From positions 1,253,501 to 1,317,500 of the forward strand of contig CP131056.1 in the NCBI GenBank assembly GCA_030657355.1: a stretch of 64,000 nt of DNA, read 5' to 3'. The stretch is from Radicibacter daui. Lineage in GTDB: Bacteria; Pseudomonadota; Alphaproteobacteria; Radicibacterales; Radicibacteraceae. Position 1 is the first letter of the stretch. The number at the start of each line of letters is the position of its first letter. Positions 60,999 through 64,000 of this stretch are shown one piece after another. Position numbers and translations under genes: made by a program. The notes under the pieces are model-generated. The model worked only from the letters and a program-made list of their open reading frames with translations. It made no database searches and was not told where the DNA came from.

Positions 60999-63305
60999 AT
61001 GAGCCAGAAAGCTGACAAGCTCAGGGAAAATGCCCTCCAGTATCACCGCAACAACCCGCCGGGTAAGCTGGCGATCGTTGCGACCAAGCCGATGGAAAAC
61101 CAGCGCGACCTCGCGCTGGCCTATTCCCCCGGCGTGGCGGTTGCCTGCGAGGCGATTGTCGAGAACCCGGCCGAGGTGTTCAGCGTCACGGCGCGCGGCA
61201 ACCTCGTCGCGGTGATCTCCAACGGCACCGCGGTGCTGGGGCTTGGCGCCATCGGCGCGCTGGCGTCCAAGCCGGTGATGGAAGGCAAGGCCGTCCTCTT
61301 CAAGAAGTTCGCCGGCATCGACGTCTTCGATATCGAGGTGGACGAGACCGACCCGGACAAGTTCGTCAATGTGGTTGCCCCGCTGGAGCCCACCTTCGGC
61401 GGCATCAACCTTGAAGACATCAAGGCGCCCGAATGCTTCTACATTGAAGAGAAGCTGCGCGAGCGCATGAACATCCCCGTCTTCCATGACGACCAGCATG
61501 GCACCGCCATCTGCGTCACGGCGGCGATCTTCAACGGCCTGCGCCTCGTCAACAAGAAGCTGGACGAGGTGAAGCTGGTCGCCTCCGGCGCCGGCGCCGC
61601 CGCGCTCGCCTGCCTTGACCTCCTGGTCTCCATGGGCATGAAGCGCGAGAACATCTGGGTCAGCGACATTGATGGTGTGGTCTGGAAGGGCCGCAACACC
61701 AACATGGATCCGCGCAAGGAGCGTTACGGCCAGGAAACCGCCGCCCGCAGCCTCGGCGAAATCATCGAGGGTGCCGACATTTTCCTCGGCCTTTCCGCCC
61801 CGCGTGTGCTGAAGCCGGAGATGGTGGCCCGCATGGCGGCCAATCCCATCATCATGGCGCTTGCCAACCCCACGCCGGAGATTTTGCCGGAAGAGGTCGC
61901 CGCCGTGCGCTCCGACGCCATCATGGCGACCGGCCGCTCGGATTATCCGAACCAGGTCAACAACGTCCTGTGCTTCCCCTTCATCTTCCGCGGTGCGCTC
62001 GATTGCGGCGCCACCACGATCAATGAAGAGATGAAGATCGCGACGGTGAAGGCGATTGCCGACCTCGCGCTTGCGGAGCCGTCGGATGTGGTGGCTGCCG
62101 CCTACCCGGACGAGACGCTGAAGTTCGGCCCCACCTATCTCATCCCCAAGCCCTTCGACCCGCGCCTGATCGAGAAGATCCCGCCCGCCGTCGTGCGCGC
62201 GGCGATGGAAACCGGCGTTGCCACCCGTCCGATCACGGACATGGCGGCTTATGTCGAAAGCCTGTCGCAATACGTCTTCAAGACCGGCATGACCCTGCGT
62301 CCGGCCTTCACCCGCGCCAAGAGCGATCCGCGCCGCGTGGTGTTTGCCGAGGGCGAAAATGACCGCATCCTGATGGCCACCCAGGTCATCCTCGATGAAG
62401 GTCTGGCCAAGCCGGTGCTCATCGGCCGCCGCGAGGCGATGCAGGAAACCATCGACCGCATCGGCCTGCGCATCCGCCCGGGGGTGGATTTCGAGGTGTT
62501 CGAGCCGGTCGAGTGCGACGCCTATGACCGTTACACCCGGCTTTATCACGAGCTGACCGAGCGCAAGGGCGTGACGCCCGACAACGCCCGCTCCTATGTG
62601 CGCACCAACCCCACCGTCATCGCCGCGCTGATGCTGAAGGCCGGTGACGTGGATGCGATGATCTGCGGTCTCGTCGGCCGTTACACCCGCCATCTGGAGC
62701 ATGTCACCAACCTCATCGGCCTGTCCGACGGGGTGTCGGCGCCGGCGGCCATCGGTGGTCTGGTGCTCAATAACGGCACCATCTTCATCACCGATACCCA
62801 GGTGAACGACCAGCCGAGTGCCGAGCAGATCGTCACCCAGACGCTGCTGGCCTCCGACTATCTCCAGCGCCTCGGCATCAAGCCGAAGGTCGCGCTGCTC
62901 TCGCATTCCAACTTCGGCACCCGCTCCGATGATTCGGCGCGCAAGATGCAGAAGGCGATGCAGATGCTGTTCGAGCAGGCACCGAACCTCGAGGTCGAGG
63001 GCGAGATGCATGCCGACATGGCGCTGAACCCGGACGCGCGCGCCCAGATGTTCCCGAGCTCGCGGCTTGAGGGTGCGGCCAATCTTCTGGTCATGCCGGA
63101 CCTTGATGCCGCCAACATCGCGCACAATCTCGGCCGCGCCATCGGTGGCGGTCCGTCCATCGGCCCGGTGCTGATCGGTGTGCGCCAGCCGGCGCATATC
63201 CTGACGCAGACCGCATCGGTGCGCGGCATCGTCAACATGGCCGCTCTTGCCTGCGTTGATGCCCAGATCGTCTCCGCCCGGGAGGAAGCCACTGCGGCAT
63301 CCTGA
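60999..63305 (+). CDS. maeB: NADP-dependent malic enzyme with C-terminal phosphotransacetylase-like domain
   Basis: A 768-residue cytoplasmic enzyme that decarboxylates malate to pyruvate and makes NADPH. The malic-enzyme part (about 1-430) has [40 protein letters not shown] and the NAD(P) motif [11 protein letters not shown]. The C-terminal 325 residues (about 440-765) are a phosphotransacetylase-like domain with [15 protein letters not shown]; in MaeB this part is usually regulatory. The ATG at 60999 has a GGAACG site. Length is typical. Confidence 0.95.
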   Translation: MSQKADKLRENALQYHRNNPPGKLAIVATKPMENQRDLALAYSPGVAVACEAIVENPAEVFSVTARGNLVAVISNGTAVLGLGAIGALASKPVMEGKAVLFKKFAGIDVFDIEVDETDPDKFVNVVAPLEPTFGGINLEDIKAPECFYIEEKLRERMNIPVFHDDQHGTAICVTAAIFNGLRLVNKKLDEVKLVASGAGAAALACLDLLVSMGMKRENIWVSDIDGVVWKGRNTNMDPRKERYGQETAARSLGEIIEGADIFLGLSAPRVLKPEMVARMAANPIIMALANPTPEILPEEVAAVRSDAIMATGRSDYPNQVNNVLCFPFIFRGALDCGATTINEEMKIATVKAIADLALAEPSDVVAAAYPDETLKFGPTYLIPKPFDPRLIEKIPPAVVRAAMETGVATRPITDMAAYVESLSQYVFKTGMTLRPAFTRAKSDPRRVVFAEGENDRILMATQVILDEGLAKPVLIGRREAMQETIDRIGLRIRPGVDFEVFEPVECDAYDRYTRLYHELTERKGVTPDNARSYVRTNPTVIAALMLKAGDVDAMICGLVGRYTRHLEHVTNLIGLSDGVSAPAAIGGLVLNNGTIFITDTQVNDQPSAEQIVTQTLLASDYLQRLGIKPKVALLSHSNFGTRSDDSARKMQKAMQMLFEQAPNLEVEGEMHADMALNPDARAQMFPSSRLEGAANLLVMPDLDAANIAHNLGRAIGGGPSIGPVLIGVRQPAHILTQTASVRGIVNMAALACVDAQIVSAREEATAAS

Positions 63306-63340
63306 GGCGGCCGACCTCCTAAACTAAATAGCCTGTTGCG

Positions 63341-63423
63341 CCGCCGGGGATAACGAGTAACAAACCGCCCGCAAGGGCGGTCCCCCGGCGGGGCCGCAGG
63401 AGGCCGGAAAAAGGCATTCCGGC
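63341..63423 (+). ncRNA. Structured 5' leader of mgtE, candidate cis-regulatory RNA
   Basis: A 9-base stem CCGCCGGGG (63341-63349) with CCCCGGCGG (63383-63391) encloses a 14-base unpaired strand ATAACGAGTAACAA and a 7-base hairpin ACCGCCC-GCAA-GGGCGGT (63364-63381) with a GNRA loop. A second domain follows, GCCGGAA-N7-TTCCGGC (63403-63423). The mgtE start lies 27 bases downstream. I cannot match it to a known riboswitch class. Confidence 0.5.
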
Positions 63424-63449
63424 AGATTATCTCGGGGAAGGGAGGGATC

Positions 63450-64000
63450 ATGAACGATCTCAGCGACGAAGCACGGCCCGAAGCCCAGCCCGAAGATGCC
63501 TATGAAGCGCAGCGCACCCTCATCCGCTCGGTGGATGAGGCGCTGGAAGCCGGCGATACGGTCGCGCTCGAAGAGCTGCTGGCCGATGTGCACGCCGCCG
63601 ACCTTGCCGACCTTTTGGAAAAACTGGGCCCGGACGGGCGTGAGCAGGTGGTCCACCATCTGCGCCGCCGCCTCGATCCCGAAGTGCTGACCTATCTGGA
63701 TGGCGCCGCCCGCCAGGCCGTGGTCAAGCTGCTGCCGCCCATCGAACTTGCCGAGGCCATCAACGAGCTGGACAGCGACGATGCCGTCGATCTGCTCGAA
63801 GGCCTCGATGATGATGACCGCCTGCAGACCTTGCGCCTTTTAAACCCGCTGGTACGCGCGGCGGTGCTGGAAGGCCTGTCCTTCCCCGAAGGCTCCGCCG
63901 GCCGTCTCATGCAGAAGGAGGCCTTTGCCGTCCCGATGTTCTGGACGGTGGGCAAGACGCTCGATTACCTGCGCGCCGCGCCGGACGAGAACCTGCCGGA
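63450..64000 (+). CDS. mgtE: Magnesium transporter MgtE, N-terminal part
   Basis: The first 183 codons of a gene that runs off the right edge. After about 25 acidic residues, the MgtE N-domain begins (VALEELLADVHAADLADLLEKL), with the family blocks LPPIELAEAINELDSDDAVDLLEGL and FPEGSAGRLMQKEAFAV, the latter opening the CBS region. Family members are Mg2+ channels gated by cytosolic Mg2+. The ATG at 63450 follows GGGAGG. The structured leader suggests an additional RNA-level control. Confidence 0.9.
   Translation, partial: MNDLSDEARPEAQPEDAYEAQRTLIRSVDEALEAGDTVALEELLADVHAADLADLLEKLGPDGREQVVHHLRRRLDPEVLTYLDGAARQAVVKLLPPIELAEAINELDSDDAVDLLEGLDDDDRLQTLRLLNPLVRAAVLEGLSFPEGSAGRLMQKEAFAVPMFWTVGKTLDYLRAAPDENLP

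Noticed and set aside
60945..63197. A 750-residue open frame antisense to maeB
   Set aside because: Same artefact: it lies wholly opposite an intact maeB, and its composition is typical of shadow frames.

Overview
The window looks like a chromosome segment of a high-GC, Gram-negative alphaproteobacterium. The evidence is a CheZ with an alphaproteobacterial-type tail, a phasin, a clpS-clpA pair, a malic enzyme fused to a phosphotransacetylase-like domain, a TonB-dependent iron system and a penicillin-binding protein with a SPOR domain. Genus and species cannot be fixed from the sequence alone. Most genes are ordinary, closely packed, high-GC3 housekeeping or transport genes; two blocks look accessory and hold most of the novelty.

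Layout. 1-5 kb: end of a Crp/Fnr-type regulator, cheZ, a PilZ protein, a small secreted protein and a large acyl-CoA synthetase/GNAT fusion. 5-7.2 kb: cytochrome c' and cytochrome b561 genes facing each other across a shared terminator, then a lipoprotein. 7.4-12 kb: a four-gene CUT1 sugar ABC operon. 12.5-15.7 kb: galU, phosphomanno/phosphoglucomutase and an isochorismatase-family hydrolase. 15.7-23.1 kb: an inserted biosynthetic island (SGNH protein, MBOAT acyltransferase, carbamoyltransferase, AT-rich spacer, radical SAM enzyme, P450). It is bracketed by two diverged copies of the 3' part of the hydrolase gene. 23.3-29.3 kb: two LysR-type regulators with divergent partners, a transporter, a DUF1127 protein and an ArsR-type regulator.

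29.4-37.1 kb: a second accessory block. It has a DUF6916-like protein, three tandem tail-collar proteins, a GNAT, a candidate lasso-peptide precursor, an asparagine-synthase-type cyclase and, on the opposite strand, a coupled operon for a six-cysteine protein, a PqqD-like RRE, an HPr-kinase-like enzyme and a sulfotransferase. The precursor has the W-x-x-P-x-L leader motif, a Thr two residues before the predicted core, Gly at core position 1 and Glu at position 8, and it ends in Ser-Ser. Together these suggest a lasso peptide that may be phosphorylated and/or sulfated. No B-type leader peptidase is visible.

37.3-46.5 kb: a D,D-carboxypeptidase, an Anbu-type peptidase, phasin, clpS-clpA, an AraC regulator with azlCD, and a small acidic protein behind a structured leader. 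47-54.3 kb: an iron-siderophore operon behind a Fur-like box (receptor, binding protein, two permeases, ATPase, siderophore-interacting reductase). 54.3-60.4 kb, minus strand: a FemAB-like protein, an EAL protein, a RidA-family protein, a methyltransferase-like protein, a low-complexity protein and lipB. 60.5-64 kb: tRNA-Leu(GAG), maeB and the start of mgtE behind a structured leader RNA.
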